Shown here: positions 12,886 to 24,527 of the stretch, piece after piece | Layout of the letters: each line of letters opens with the position of its first letter | How positions within the stretch are numbered: the first letter of the stretch is position 1 | Notes under the pieces: model-generated | The model's input: the letters and a program-made list of their open reading frames with translations, nothing else | Database searches by the model: none | Told to the model about the DNA's origin: nothing | Assembly (NCBI GenBank): GCA_024220525.1 | Contig: JAMYWO010000001.1 | Span: forward strand, 99,456 to 146,112 | Direction: 5' to 3' | DNA length: 46,657 bases | Source of the DNA: Cochliopodium minus | Lineage: Eukaryota > Discosea > Himatismenida > Cochliopodiidae | Translations under genes and position numbers: made by a program

Positions 12886-14094
12886 ATGACGGATATATCA
12901 TTGTTGAATAGAGCAACCAATCCACAATCCAAATATTGCAAATCAGAATTTGATAAGGATGGAGGGATAATCATATTCATCTTGATCACCCTTTATATAA
13001 TTTTGGGAATAGGAATAATCTGCGAAGAGAATTTCAAGGATACAATATTGGCGATTGTTCAAAAATTAAAGGTGAAAAAAAAATTAAATAAAAAAAAATC
13101 ATTAAAATAAAAATAAAAAATTAAATAAAAAAACTTTCAAAAATAATCTTTTTTCTCAATTAGTTATCTGATGATGTTGCAGGAGCAAGTATTTATTTTA
13201 AATTTATTAAGGTTTTTTGAACTAAGATTATAAAAAACTTATTTTTCATTTCAAATAGCATTGTTGGCTGCAGGTAACATTTTTATTTGAATATTTTTTT
13301 AAAAAAAGAATTTGAATTGAAAAAAAAAAAATAGGAACAAGTTCACCAGAATTTTATTCCAGTTTGATAAGCATTTTTTCTCCTGGAAATTTTGATGAAG
13401 GAGCAGGAACAATGTAAAAATAAAAAAAATAATGGAAAATAATTGAATTATAAATTAATTAAAATTTTCAAGTATTGGGAGTGGAGTTTTCAATATTTTG
13501 ATGATTATTGGATTATCTGCATTTTTTTCAGGTAAAATTCATTTTTTTTTCCTTATTCTTTTTATTTTTTTTATTTTTATCATCAATTTTTATTTTGATT
13601 TTTTAAATTTTTTTTTGATTTAGAAATAGAATTAAATTTGGATTGGAGACCCATCATTAGAGATTCAATCATCAACGCAATTGTTTTCATTTTTTTGTTG
13701 TCAGTTTTTTCTGACGGGAAAATTACTCTGTAAAAAAAAAATTTTTAATTTTATTTTTTTAAGAATTTTATTTTTTTTTAATTAGGACTGAAGGTATATT
13801 TTATTTTTATTTTTATTTTTTATTTTTATTTTTTATTTAATAAAAAAACAGCTATTGTTGCGGTCTCGCTCTATCTCATTTACATTGTTTTTTTGATATT
13901 CAATAAATATGTTTTACATTTTATTTATGTACTTGTAAAAAGGTATTTAAATTATTTTTTTAATAATATTTTTTTTTTTTTTTATTATTTTTTTTTTGAA
14001 TTTTTTAGAATACAATACAAGTTTAGTGGAGAATTGCCACAAGCCCATGAATACTTGGGATGGAAATACAGACCAATAACAGACGAAGTACTAT
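12886..14094 (+). CDS. K+-dependent Na+/Ca2+ exchanger-like protein, N-terminal (alpha-1) half only
   Basis: Nine exons join in phase: 12886-13071, 13164-13188, 13259-13273, 13335-13413, 13473-13531, 13624-13729, 13786-13793, 13852-13942, 14009-14094. The product (about 218 residues) has a Cys-containing front, a membrane helix and the SLC24-type alpha-1 repeat: ICEENF, then DDVAGATLLAAGTSSPEF, then GTIIGSGVFNIL, followed by RDSIINAIVF and further membrane helices. NCKX proteins swap Na+ for Ca2+ plus K+ and need a second (alpha-2) repeat, which I do not find anywhere in the window. After KYRPITDEVL the frame meets an intron-like T-rich tract and no normal stop. The ATG at 12886 is the first usable one. 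It could be a half-exchanger, a broken gene, or the front of a fusion with the Kelch gene that follows. Confidence 0.75.
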
Positions 14095-14251
14095 GTAACA
14101 GTTTTTTTTTATTTTTTATTTTTTATTTTTATTTTTTTATTTTTTATTTTTTATTTTTTATTTTTTATTTTTTATTTTTTATTTTTATATTTTTTATATT
14201 TTTACTTTTTTAGGTTGAGAAAATACTTTGAAATACATAATAGGAGAAAAG
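14095..14251 (+). other. Ambiguous junction between exchanger and Kelch coding regions
   Basis: T-rich tract with (ATTTTT)n that looks like an intron. The donor at 14095 leaves phase 1. The obvious acceptor at 14212-14213 then gives an immediate TGA, although the sequence after it (LRKYFEIHNRRK...) reads as coding in another phase. An acceptor at 14250-14251 restores the Kelch frame and would fuse the two products into about 1,155 residues. Confidence 0.5.
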
Positions 14252-17200
14252 ATGAAGTGTATTCAGAAAGAGATTCATTCCTTCTAGTGCCTCTTTCAAT
14301 GAACGTGGATCTATCTCAAAACGATATGTTATTAATGCTTGGTGGAAAAATCGAATCAACAGAAAAATCAGTGAGCTTTTTTAAATTATTATTTTTTTTT
14401 TATTTTTTTTTTTTTCAATATTTTTACTTCACAAAAAGGATTATCTCGTAGATGTGAAAGGAGAAAGGTTTTATAAAATAGGTGAGTACTACATTTTATG
14501 ACGTTTTATAATTTTCTTTAAAATTAAAAAAAAAGAGGAAAAACAAACATTATGGAGTACAGGTGTTGGAATGGTGAAAAAAAAATTTTTTTATTTAAAA
14601 AAAGAATTTAAATTAAGAAAAAAAGAATTAATATTAAGAATTTTTTTTTTTTTTTTGTTTTATTATTAACATTTTTTTTTTTGCATTGGAAAAAAAAAGA
14701 TAGGTACTTCATTTTGCGCAACAAAAAATCCAGCGGAGAGTTATTTAGTGAATGGATACAGAAAATCACCAGTGAAAAGCGAACTGAGCAAAGTGAGAGT
14801 GTACGTGGAAAAAGAACAGGAGGAAGTTTTGAAATATCAACTCGATTTACACAGAAAACATCTCACTTTCGATAAAAACACTTACACTCTTCGTTATAAA
14901 AAAGAAGAAGGGGAGGATGATTTTGAGAAAATAGATGAGTTTAAAGTTGGTCATAAAAAAATAGACAGGACTCTTCCCAAAATCGATTACGGCTTTTTGA
15001 AAACTGAAATTCTTCATTTTGGTGTTCATACTTCTGATTTTTGGGAATGTGATCTTCATGAGAAGAGGAGGTTCGACACTTCCAACTCTTTGTACCATGA
15101 TAACATCATTTTCGTTTTTGGTGGTGAAAATATTAGAGGTAAAAAATTTGAATAAAAAATTTGAAATAAAAAAATAAAAAATTTAAAAAAATGAAAAATT
15201 TGAAATAAAAAATTTGAAACAAAAAAATAAAAAATTTGAAATTTGAAATAAAAAATTTGAAATAAAAAATAAAAAATAAAAATAAAAAATGAAGGTAAAA
15301 AATTTGAAATAAAAAATTTGAAATAAAAAATTTGAAATAAAAAATAGAAAATGTTCTAAAAAACAAAATATAAAAAATAAATAAACAAATAAAAATAAAA
15401 AATAAAAAATAATATTTTGTGGTAGGAAAGGAAGTTTGTTATATTTACGAAAAAGATGTGAAGAATAAAGATACTTTTGAAAAGATTAAAGTTCCTCTCT
15501 TCCATCACAAATTCTTCAGGCAATACAACCGCTCCATTCAAGGAAACCCCGCCAACTATGTTGATAAAAAAGAAAATAGTTTGAGTTACACTCTGCTACC
15601 CAGGTTTCAACACAACAGTGCTACCATTTCTAACAACAAAGGTTAAATTTTAAATTTAAATTTCTTTTTATTTTGAATTAATACTTTTTAAACTTTTAAT
15701 AAATAAAATACTTTATTTATTAAAATATTTTTTATTCTTTATTTTTTTTTGTATTTTCCACTTTTTTTTTAGTTTTAATATTTGGAGGGTGTGAGATCAA
15801 CAAAAATGGAGCTTCAAGCAATTCTCTTTTTTTGATGCAACTTTTCTGTTCACCTTTATGTTGCGTGTGGACAGAAGGTAACCTCATTCATTTTCATTGA
15901 TATAATATGTTATAACCTTGATGTTAAATTATTTTTAAAAATTTAACAGTTTTACCTTTTGGACTTCCTCCTCTACCAAGGTTTCTTTTTATTTTTATTT
16001 TATTTTATTTTTTTTTAATTAAAGATTACCTTTATTTATTTTTTAAATTAAAGAAATGGAGCAGCAAGCACGTACATTAATGGAAAATTTTTTATTTTCG
16101 GAGGAAAAAACAAAAACTTATACTTCAATGATCTCCACATGTTCGAATTGGAAAGCAAAACATGGTTCTCTTTCGATATGTTCAACGAACTTCCACCAGA
16201 AAGGTTCCTCCCTTCCTGCGCCTTCATAGACAGTCAAATCTACATGATGGGAGGATCCACTGAGAAAAATTCGTTTAACGATATTTATTCTTTGTTTCTT
16301 TCAAACACTTTTTTACATTCTTTACATTTATCTTCTTTAAACAATGATCCTTCCAACAACAAATTTTCTTATAATTCTGTACATAGCAACAAACAATTTG
16401 ATCAGTCCATGTTTTATTATAAGAGGTACAGAGGCAACATTGTTGAGATTGTTTATGTTCATTATTCTCTGGATAAGCTTTTGCACGATGTAGAAGAGGA
16501 GAGGATCAAACAAAATCAGAATGATGTTTTTGATTTTAAAGTTTCTCCCCTCTTTCTCTTTTTTTCCTCTTCCAAATTCAATTGTTTGATCGATCCCACC
16601 AAAAACTTTTCTTTCGATGAATCTCTCCTTCTCTCTCACAATTTAATCGATCATGAACTTCTTCCTTCAGATGATCCAAACAACAAAAAAGTAGAGAACA
16701 TCAAGAACATCATCAGCAATAAAACAGAAACCATCTCTCAAAAAAAAGATAATGAATTACTATACGATGAGAATTATTTTAATTGGGCATTTGCTTTTTA
16801 TGATGAATTTTTTTGTGATGCTTACTTTCTCAGAAAAGGTTTGGTTTTTTTAATCATTTACCTAATTTGCATAAATCTTTTCAAAAAAAAAAAAAAAGAT
16901 AACAAGAGAGTAGGAATACATAGAATAGTTTTATTCACAATGGTACCTGAAATAGAAAGATCATTTATCATGACAAGTGAATCGTAAAAATATAATTTTT
17001 TTTTAATAATAAAAGTTTTTTTAATAACATTCAAAATTTTAAATAATTTTAGTGGAGGAAATGGTCAAAAAGTAAGGAAGATGGTATGGGAAATGAACGA
17101 AAAAGTGCTTGATTTATTTATTTCTTATTGTTATTTCGAGTACTTCATGCCATCAATGCTCTCCACTTGCTCTGTTGATGATTTTCAAAGTCTCTTTTTG

Positions 17201-18208
17201 TTAGCTCTTCAATACAAATGTGTTCCTCTTCAAATGTAAAAAAAAAACAAAAAAATATTTTTATTTAAAGATTTATCTTTCTTATTTTTTTTACTAGATT
17301 GTGTAATGAGGAAATAATGAAGAGAGGAGACTCTGTTAAAGAAGAATACACAAAAGAAAAGCCTGAAATAAAACTCTCTTTGCAACAAAGGTTAAACAAT
17401 GATTTGGATGATTTGTCGGATGTTTCCATCATCTCTTCGGACAATATTGTCATCAAAGCTCACAGAATAGTTCTTTCTTTCATTCCTTATTTCCACTCTT
17501 TGTTTGGCTCCAGTATTTCTTTTTTCTTTTTTATTTTCTTTAAAAAATTTATTTTTCAATTTTTTTTTAAAAAAAGAAATGAAAGAATCTACCCAAAAGG
17601 AAATACCTTTAACTGAGTTTCAAAGTGAAGCCATCTTTTTTTGTTTAGAGTTAAAATCAATTATTTAACTATATTTATATTTTCAATTTTACTTATTTTT
17701 CAAAAAAAAAAGGTTTCTTTATAATGGATTCAGTTTTTCTAAAGACGAAAACAACAAAAAGAAAGAAGTACATCCAGACATTTTAATAGAACTTCTTTCT
17801 TTATGCTCTTTTCTTTGCTTTTCAAAGTTGTTGGCTGTAATAGAGAAAGAGTTGGTGGAGATAATAGACATTGAGAATTGTTGTTATCTCTTCAAATTGA
17901 GTTTAATTCATAATTTAAGTCTTTTGAAAGAAAAAACAATTTTTTACTGTTTCAATCCAATACGTAATGAAAAGATTGGTCTTTCTGAAACTGCCAGCAT
18001 TTTAAATGATGAAGAAAAAAAGATTTTGGGTATCAAAGTTGTTGAAGAATCTCTCATCATACAAGAAAAATTGAAAAATGAGAAAAAATTGCAAGATCCT
18101 CTTTTGTTATTGAAAGAATACAAGAAGAAACTTTCCAACCAAAAGAGAAACCAAAGAAAGTTGAAAAACAAGAAAAAACAAAACAATCCAAATCAAAACA
18201 TTTTCTAA
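14252..18208 (+). CDS. Kelch-repeat protein with two BTB domains, LZTR1-like
   Basis: Exons, phase-checked: 14252-14370, 14439-14481, 14536-14562 (or 14538-14573), 14704-15138, 15426-15641, 15773-15877, 15950-15980, 16054-16838, 16899-16983, 17053-17235, 17298-17512, 17577-17649, 17713-18208. If translation starts at the ATG at 14299 the product is about 921 residues. Kelch repeats show as MLLMLGGK, IIFVFGGE, VLIFGGCE, KFFIFGGK and IYMMGGS. BTB 1 follows an insert (GIHRIVLFTM to LQYKCVPLQML); BTB 2 is clearer (DVSIISSDNIVIKAHRIVLS, then LEFLYNGFSF), with a BACK-like helical part and a Lys/Asn/Gln tail. Kelch followed by two BTB units is the layout of LZTR1, a CUL3 adaptor that targets RAS-family GTPases; same function here is inference. 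The intron at 15139-15425 is a degenerate tandem repeat. The 5' end is uncertain and may be fused to the exchanger. Confidence 0.8.
15139..15425 (+). repeat. Intronic tandem repeat, AAAAATTTGAAATAA-type units
   Basis: The whole intron is a run of degenerate units close to 15 bases built from AAAAATTTGAAATA, mixed with AAAAATA motifs. It lies between two phase-matched Kelch exons and so is tolerated by splicing. Confidence 0.8.
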
Positions 18209-18302
18209 TTGTTTCATCCAAATTAAAAAAGAAGATCATATCAATTTGATTATATCCAATTCAAAATAAAAGAATAAAAAATAAATAAATAAAAAATTAA
18301 GA

Positions 18303-21300
18303 ATGTCCGAAATTATAGCCTCCATCGATTATGAAGCAAAGCATTTTGCTATGGCATTTCAAGATATACTCAAAATATGTGATTTAGATGGATCAAATAC
18401 AAAAAATCTGAATCCAACAGAATTACAAACAAATTATACATCAATCAGTTGGGGAACAAATTGGGTAAAAAAAAAGAGGATATAAATAGAAGGGATATAA
18501 ATTTGATATAGAAATGAGAAAAAAAAAAATTTAATTTTTTTCTGATATTTTCTCAAATAATTTTTTATTTATTATTTTATTGTTGAAAAGAAACAAAACA
18601 AACAAAATAATTTATTGGCATCAGGCACAACTGATGGATTTGTTTATATATGGAATGCAAACACTTTTGAAATATTCAAAGTTTTGGGAGATAATGGAGA
18701 GGGTCATAAATCATCAATCATATCGTTATCATTCAATAAAGATAGCTCAATTTTATATTCCTCTTCAAATGATGAAATGATACAATGGAATGTAGAATCA
18801 GGAAAAATAATAAAGTAAAAAAAAAAAAAACAAACAAAAATAAATAATGATCCTCCTATATTCTTATTTTATATATCTCATGTGAGGCCATATTTTAAAG
18901 GAGGCAATATCAACATTTGATTTATTTTTTATCTTTCTTTCCTTTTTTTTTTAGGAAACAAAAATTGGAATATAAAACAAACAAAATGAAAATTAGCAGT
19001 GATAATTCAAAGATGATAATCGCAGGAAAAAGGTAAGAAAAATTCAAGAAAAATTATCGATATTATATAATGAAATAGAAAAAAGATATTGAAGGAAATA
19101 GGAAATTGAACACATTGATTGATTAGATTTCATAATATATATTTATAATTTTAATCATTCAAATTTAAATTTTTTAATTATATTTATATTTAATAATCAT
19201 TAAATTAATTTTAATTTTTTTTTTTAGAATAGGAATGTATGATTTGTCTTCAAACAAATTGATCAAAGAATACATAGGACACGCAAAAGAGGTAAAAGAC
19301 TTGGCACTGAGCCCAGACAACAGCCACTTCTGCACCACCACAACAAGACAAGTCCACTTGTGGTCAACAGATCTCAACAACGAATCAACTCATCCTCTCC
19401 TCATTTTAAGTTGTAAACAAGATCTCTCCTCTTTGTCTTCCTCCTTGCTTTTCAATCCTTACAGAATTAATAACAATAACAATGACAATAACAATGATAA
19501 TAATAACAATGATAATGAATATCATCTTATGTCTATTTCTGAAAACAGAAAATACATTTTCATTTGGAAATATTCCCTCCCTTCTCAATGTATTCCCCTT
19601 TTTTTATTTTATTTTTTTAATATTCATTTTTAATTTAAATTCGTATTGATTCAATTTTTTTGTTTTTGTTTTTAATGATTTGTTTTAAAGTTTGATTAAT
19701 TTTAAATTATTATAATTTATGAACACTTTTTAACTTTTTTAAATATTTTTTAATATTTTTATGAATTTTTTAAAATCTTTTATTTCATTTCATTTTATTT
19801 TATTTCATTATGAAAAAAAAAAAAAAAAGCATTAGTAAAAACAGAATCTGACACAAATTCAAAATCAAAACGTAAAAGAAAATCATTGCAATCAGAAAAC
19901 ACAGAGAAAATTTCAACAAACGAAACAAAAGCAAACGGAAATGTTGTTGAAGAGAAAACTACATCAAACATCCTTTACAACGCGAAACCTATCAAATATT
20001 CCTCTCGTGTTTTACTTAAAAATGCTCCAAAAAACAATTCCATTTTGTCCGCTACTTTCATCAGTCCCACCAAAATCTTGGTTTCCCAAGGCGACTCCAC
20101 TTCCAAAATTCATTTCACCGAAATTGTAATTTTTATCATACACATTTTTTTTTATTTTTATTTTTATTTTCTGATTTTTTAAAAATATTTAATTATATTT
20201 TAATTTATTTCATATTTTTTTATTTCTAATTATTTTTTGTTCATTAATTATTTCATTATTTTCTTTTCTTTTTTATAATTATTTTTTATTTTTTATTTTT
20301 TATTTTTTATTTTTTATTTTTCATTTTTTATTTTTTAATTTATTTAATTCAATTTTATTTTTTTTTATTAGGAATACATGAACGGAGAAGAGGAAATGAT
20401 TAGACGCTTAACTTTGAAAAGTGCTTTGATAGATAAATCCAAAAAAGAGAATAAAAAAGACGAATCCTCCTCCCACAAGAAAAGAGAAAGAAAAGTGACG
20501 GTGGTGGCAGGAGAAGAAATAGGAAACATCCCCTCCGAAAGTTTCATCCCCTTTGATGGACGCGTAGTAACACAAAAAGAAGACCCCAACAACGTTTCCA
20601 CCATTGAAAAACAACTTTATTATCTCGAATTAAAACAAAAAGAACTCTCTTCTTCCTCCTCCTCCTCCTCTTCTTCTTCTTCTTCTTCTTCTTCTTCTTC
20701 TAATCATGTTGATGATTCGAATAATTCCACTCGTTTTAATGATGGACTTGGAGAGAAGAATTTGCCAAAGGTGGAGTCTCTTGAGTCCATTTTCATTCAG
20801 GCCATCAAGACCCAAGATCAACAACTCATCAACGCCACTTTGAAGATTGGTACTTTCACTATTTTTTTCGAAAAAAAAAAAATTTTTATTATTTTTTTCT
20901 TGATTTATTTTCTTTTCATTTTCATTTTTATTTTTCATTTTTTATTTTCTTAATTTTTAAAATCTCAATTTTTTATTTTTTTAATTTTCATTTTTTAATT
21001 TGGAATTAATTTTGTTTTTATTTTTTTTTATTTTTATTTCATTTTTGATTACATTTTGTTTAATTTTGTTTAATTTTTTATAAATTTTTTTCTAATTTTC
21101 TTTTTGACATGTAGATGACATGGAGATGATAGAGAGAACAGTGGAAAAGATGCCATCCGTGTGGGTTGTGAAGTTGTTCGGAGAGTTGGTGAGCAGATTC
21201 GAAGGAAACCCCTCCAACGCTTCTCTTTTGTCCCAATGGATCCGTTTCGTCCTTTTGTACCACTCTGCCTTCTTACTCAGCATTCCCAATTTCTCCAATT

Positions 21301-22530
21301 ACTTAAAGGTAATTTTTTTTAAATATTCTTTAAATTTTTTTTTTTAGAGATGTTCAAAATTTTACAACAGTTTAAAATTTGTTAGTCATAAATTAATATC
21401 CGCTAACAAAGTTGTAAATTTTGGACATGTCTATTTTTTTTTATTTTTTCTATTTTCGTTTTAAATTTTTTTATTTCAATTTAATTATTTTTTTTTTGTA
21501 TTTATTGAGAAAGTAATTAAATTTTTTTTTTATGGCCATATTTTTTTAATAATTTTTTTTTTTAATTTTTTTTTTAATTTTTTTTAATAATTTTTTTTTA
21601 ATTTTTTTTTTAATTTTAAATAAACAGAATCTCTACAGAATGATTGACAAGCGTATGGAAAGTTTTGATTCATTGTTGAAGTTGGAGGGTCGTTTGGAAC
21701 TTTTGACAAGAAAAACATTGAAGAACAAAGGAAACGAACTGAAAGGAGAGAAAAAAAAAATGCTGATGTTTTCTCCTAAAAATTCCTCCTACCAATCTGA
21801 CTTGCCTCATCCTTTACACAAAATCCCTTCTGAAACTTCCGAAAACAACACCAAAAGTGATAGCAAAAAGAAAAGCAGTAATAAAAGCGATAGAAAAAGC
21901 AAAAGTAACAACAAAAGTGATAGCAAAAGCAAAAGCGATAAGAAAAGTGATAGAAAAAGCAAAAGCAAAAGCAAGAGAAATGGCACTAGCAATAACATTA
22001 ACAAAAGTGATAACATGATTGATGATGAAGAAGTTGAGAAGGTTGTTGATTTGTTGGTTGATGATGGTTAAACTATTTTTTAAAAAAAAAAACCTTTTTC
22101 TGATAATTTTCTTTTGATTTCTTTTTTTTGAATAGATGAGAGCATTGAAGATGTCATTCAGAAAGAAATTCAGGAGAACTCAGATCTTGATAAAGAAGAA
22201 AACAAAAAAGAAATCTCAAAAACAAGCAACACTACTCCCCTCTCCAAAACCCCTTCATCATCTGAAACCCCCTCCAAAACTCCCTCCAAATCTCCTTCTA
22301 ATTCTACCTCTTCCTCCACTCCTGTAACTAAAACCCCCTCATCATCAAAATCAAGTACACCTCTTCTCAAAACTCCAACCAATACTCCTTCCAATTCAAC
22401 TAAAAAGAGAAAATCCAAAAGAAAATCTGCCCAGAAAATTTCTGTTCCTAATGCTCAAAAAGAATCTAATAATGAAGAACGTCACTTGAATAATAATAAT
22501 GATGAGGATATGGACCAAAATGACAATTGA
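18303..22530 (+). CDS. WDR43: WDR43/UTP5-like WD40 protein of the small-subunit processome
   Basis: Nine exons: 18303-18464, 18591-18814, 18955-19032, 19228-19589, 19830-20125, 20372-20849, 21115-21308, 21628-22066, 22136-22530; 875 residues. The N-terminal half is a WD40 propeller (FAMAFQDILKICDLDG, LLASGTTDGFVYIWN, GHAKEVKDLALSPD, VHLWSTD). The UTP12-type helical domain spans exons 6-8: LESIFIQAIKTQD, then VEKMPSVWVVKLFGELV, then LLSQWIRFVLLYHSAFLLSI, matching human WDR43 in order and spacing. UTP5/WDR43 belongs to the t-UTP/UTP-A complex that acts early on pre-rRNA in the nucleolus. Oddities: Asn/Asp run near 19469-19515, Ser run at 20647-20700, a KSDS/KSKS repeat at 21853-21975, and a Ser/Thr/Pro-Lys tail typical of nucleolar proteins. 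The gene starts 94 bp after the Kelch stop. Confidence 0.88.
20647..20700 (+). repeat. Coding TCT/TCC microsatellite (poly-Ser)
   Basis: Trinucleotide run (TCC then TCT) encoding serine inside exon 6 of the WDR43-like gene, just before its UTP12-type domain. Likely length-polymorphic. Confidence 0.9.
21346..21432. repeat. Hairpin-forming element, copy 1 (intronic)
   Basis: Within the intron 21309-21627 of the WDR43-like gene. Outer arms: AGAGATGTTCAAAATTTTAC at the left against GTAAATTTTGGACATGTCT at the right, near-perfect inverted repeats. Inner arms: TTTGTTAG and CTAACAAA enclosing TCATAAATTAATATCCG. A related copy is at 29335-29409. Looks like a small MITE-like or structured RNA element. 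Confidence 0.65.
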
Positions 22531-22764
22531 TTTTTTAATTTCAAACCCTTTTTGATTATTAATTATTTATTTTCACTTAATCAACAATTTCACTTTATAT
22601 TCATTAAAAAAAAAAAATTTAAATAACTAAAGGATTTTAGTAAGATCTTTATCAATTTTACAAAAAGAGGTTTCACTAAAAACAAATGAAACATTTGTTT
22701 GGATAAATAAAGATTAACTGAAAAAACAATTGAAAGAAAAATAAAAAAAAAATTGTAACAGAAA

Positions 22765-23572
22765 ATGAAGATAAACATTCAACCATTTGTAAAATTTCTA
22801 TTGATAGGATCACTTATTTTAGATGCATATTTCTTTGTAACCATTTTTTGATTCTTTGTTAAAAAAATTAATTAATAATACCAAAATAAACAGTTTAATT
22901 TTATGTATCCAAATCCTCCAAGACATAATATTGTAATGACACCTATTCTAACTATGTAAAAAAAGCAAAAAAAATTAAATATTTTTATCATTTTAACCGA
23001 AATAAAAAAAAAAAAGATTTAAATCGATATATGGAGATGATCCAGGTCATATGTCAAGTATTATTTCTTCATTGGAATCATTCTCATATATTCATTACCT
23101 ATTAAGTTACTTTACATCTGCATTTTCAATCTTCCTTTCTTTAATATTCATTTTATACGGTAAAAAAAAAAACATTTCAAAAAAAATCTCAAAAATTTGA
23201 ATTATAAACAAAGGAATGTCATTTGAATACATAACAAATAAGCCACATATTCAAACACACGATCATACTTTTTATAAAAATTGTGGATTTTCGAAAATAT
23301 TGGGATTCATTTGTGAAATAAATGTAATAATGCTGATGGATGATTTGATTGAGTACAGATTAGTTTTGCTTTCTTTAAATTTCCTCATTTTATTGGTTCA
23401 AGTGTTTTTGCTGTTTATAATGTTGACTCCTATCACTGATATCATTCCACACAATCAACAAGAACATGATCTCACCAACAGAAGAAGAAAAGATAATCTC
23501 TTCACCAAGATGTTTGTCATTTCTTGTGCTATTATCGGTTTCAGATATAAATTTGTAAAAAAATTGCATTAA
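22765..23572 (+). CDS. Small multi-pass membrane protein, unknown
   Basis: Four exons in phase: 22765-22836, 22894-22955, 23017-23159, 23214-23572; 211 residues. Predicted membrane helices by hydrophobicity: about residues 7-25, 70-95, 128-145 and 150-175, with an Asn/Arg/Lys-rich stretch (NQQEHDLTNRRRKD) and a last short hydrophobic part. The first exon could act as a signal anchor. I do not recognise the family. I looked for an exchanger alpha-2 repeat here and found none. It lies 234 bp after the WDR43-like gene on the same strand and converges on the cupin gene. Confidence 0.7.
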
Positions 23573-23868
23573 ATTTAAAGTAAATGCAATCAAAAATTAA
23601 AATTTGTTCATAAATCAAACTTAACCTTTGAAAATTTTATTTAATAGTTAATTATTCAATTTTTTAAAAATATTAAGATTATTATTAATAAAGAGTGACA
23701 AAATCCTTCCAAAACAAGAAGGGTTATTGAAACTTTGAGATAAATTTTATCCTGGCAATATTGTTGGGGTATTGTGTTCCAAATGGAACCAATTTAAAGT
23801 TTTTTTAATTAAAAATTTTAATTTGTTTTTTGATGGATTTATGAGAGGAAATATCTTCTTTAAAATAT

Positions 23869-24445
23869 TTAGTTTTTATCTACTATTGGAATGAAAATGG
23901 AAGTTCTTGGTTTTCCATCAACAGCTTTAGATAAGTGTCCTTTTCCGGTTACATCTTCCATAAGTAAAATTTCACCAGCATTAACGATTACAGTGTCCCC
24001 ATCACTTGCTAAAATAAAGAAAAAAATTTTGAAAAATAAGATTAGATCAGATTGGATCTTATTATGAGGAGATAAATTAAATATTTAATTAATATTTTGG
24101 AAAAACTTCCTCATGTAAAATGAAATTTTTTTTTACTTGTGCATTGAACTCCAGCATCCAAGCATACTATCATTTGGAAGAATATAGGTTTAATAATTGA
24201 TATTTTAAATTTAAAGAGGAAATACTAATAAATTGCCTGCATGGTGCACAATGATAACTGAGATCATATGATGCAGGTGTTCTTCTAAATACAAGATCTC
24301 TTACATTAAAGTTTTCAGAAAGAGTACCAAGAGAATGAGGCTTATCAATATTTATGTAATAATCTTTATCGATATGGCTTTCTCCATCTTCAGTAGCATA
24401 AATTCTTACTATTTTCAATTTATGTGGTGAATTAATATCTTCCAT
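23869..24445 (-). CDS. Small cupin-domain protein
   Basis: Three exons: 24445-24226, 24166-24137 (30 nt), 24008-23869; 129 residues. The sequence follows the one-domain cupin pattern: GESHIDKDYYINI, then RRTPASYDLSYHCAPCRQFI, then DGDTVIVNAGEILLMEDVTG followed by KGHLSK and IFIPIVD. In bacterial and fungal relatives of this layout the H-x-AP-RRQ and LLxEDxTGKGH segments line the barrel. Histidines that could bind metal are H67-type (in YHCAP) and the His of KGHLSK, but the classic HxH is not obvious, so a catalytic role is unproven. No signal peptide is seen, so it is probably cytosolic. Confidence 0.75.
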
Positions 24446-24527
24446 GTTTTTGTTTTGATCTTTTTTTTAATTTTTTTAATTTTTTATATTTGCTTTTGTG
24501 AAATCAGTTTGATAATTAAATATTTAA

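Noticed and set aside
15133-15366. Phe/Lys/Ile repeat protein on the minus strand
   Set aside because: Translation of a simple-repeat intron in the Kelch gene.
21807-22016. Leu-rich minus-strand frame
   Set aside because: Antisense of the KSDS/KSKS repeat in the WDR43-like gene.
22765-23572. Missing alpha-2 half of the exchanger
   Set aside because: Hydrophobic, but no AAGTS-P-L or GSNIFD-type motif; the same holds for the membrane gene at 30320-30865.
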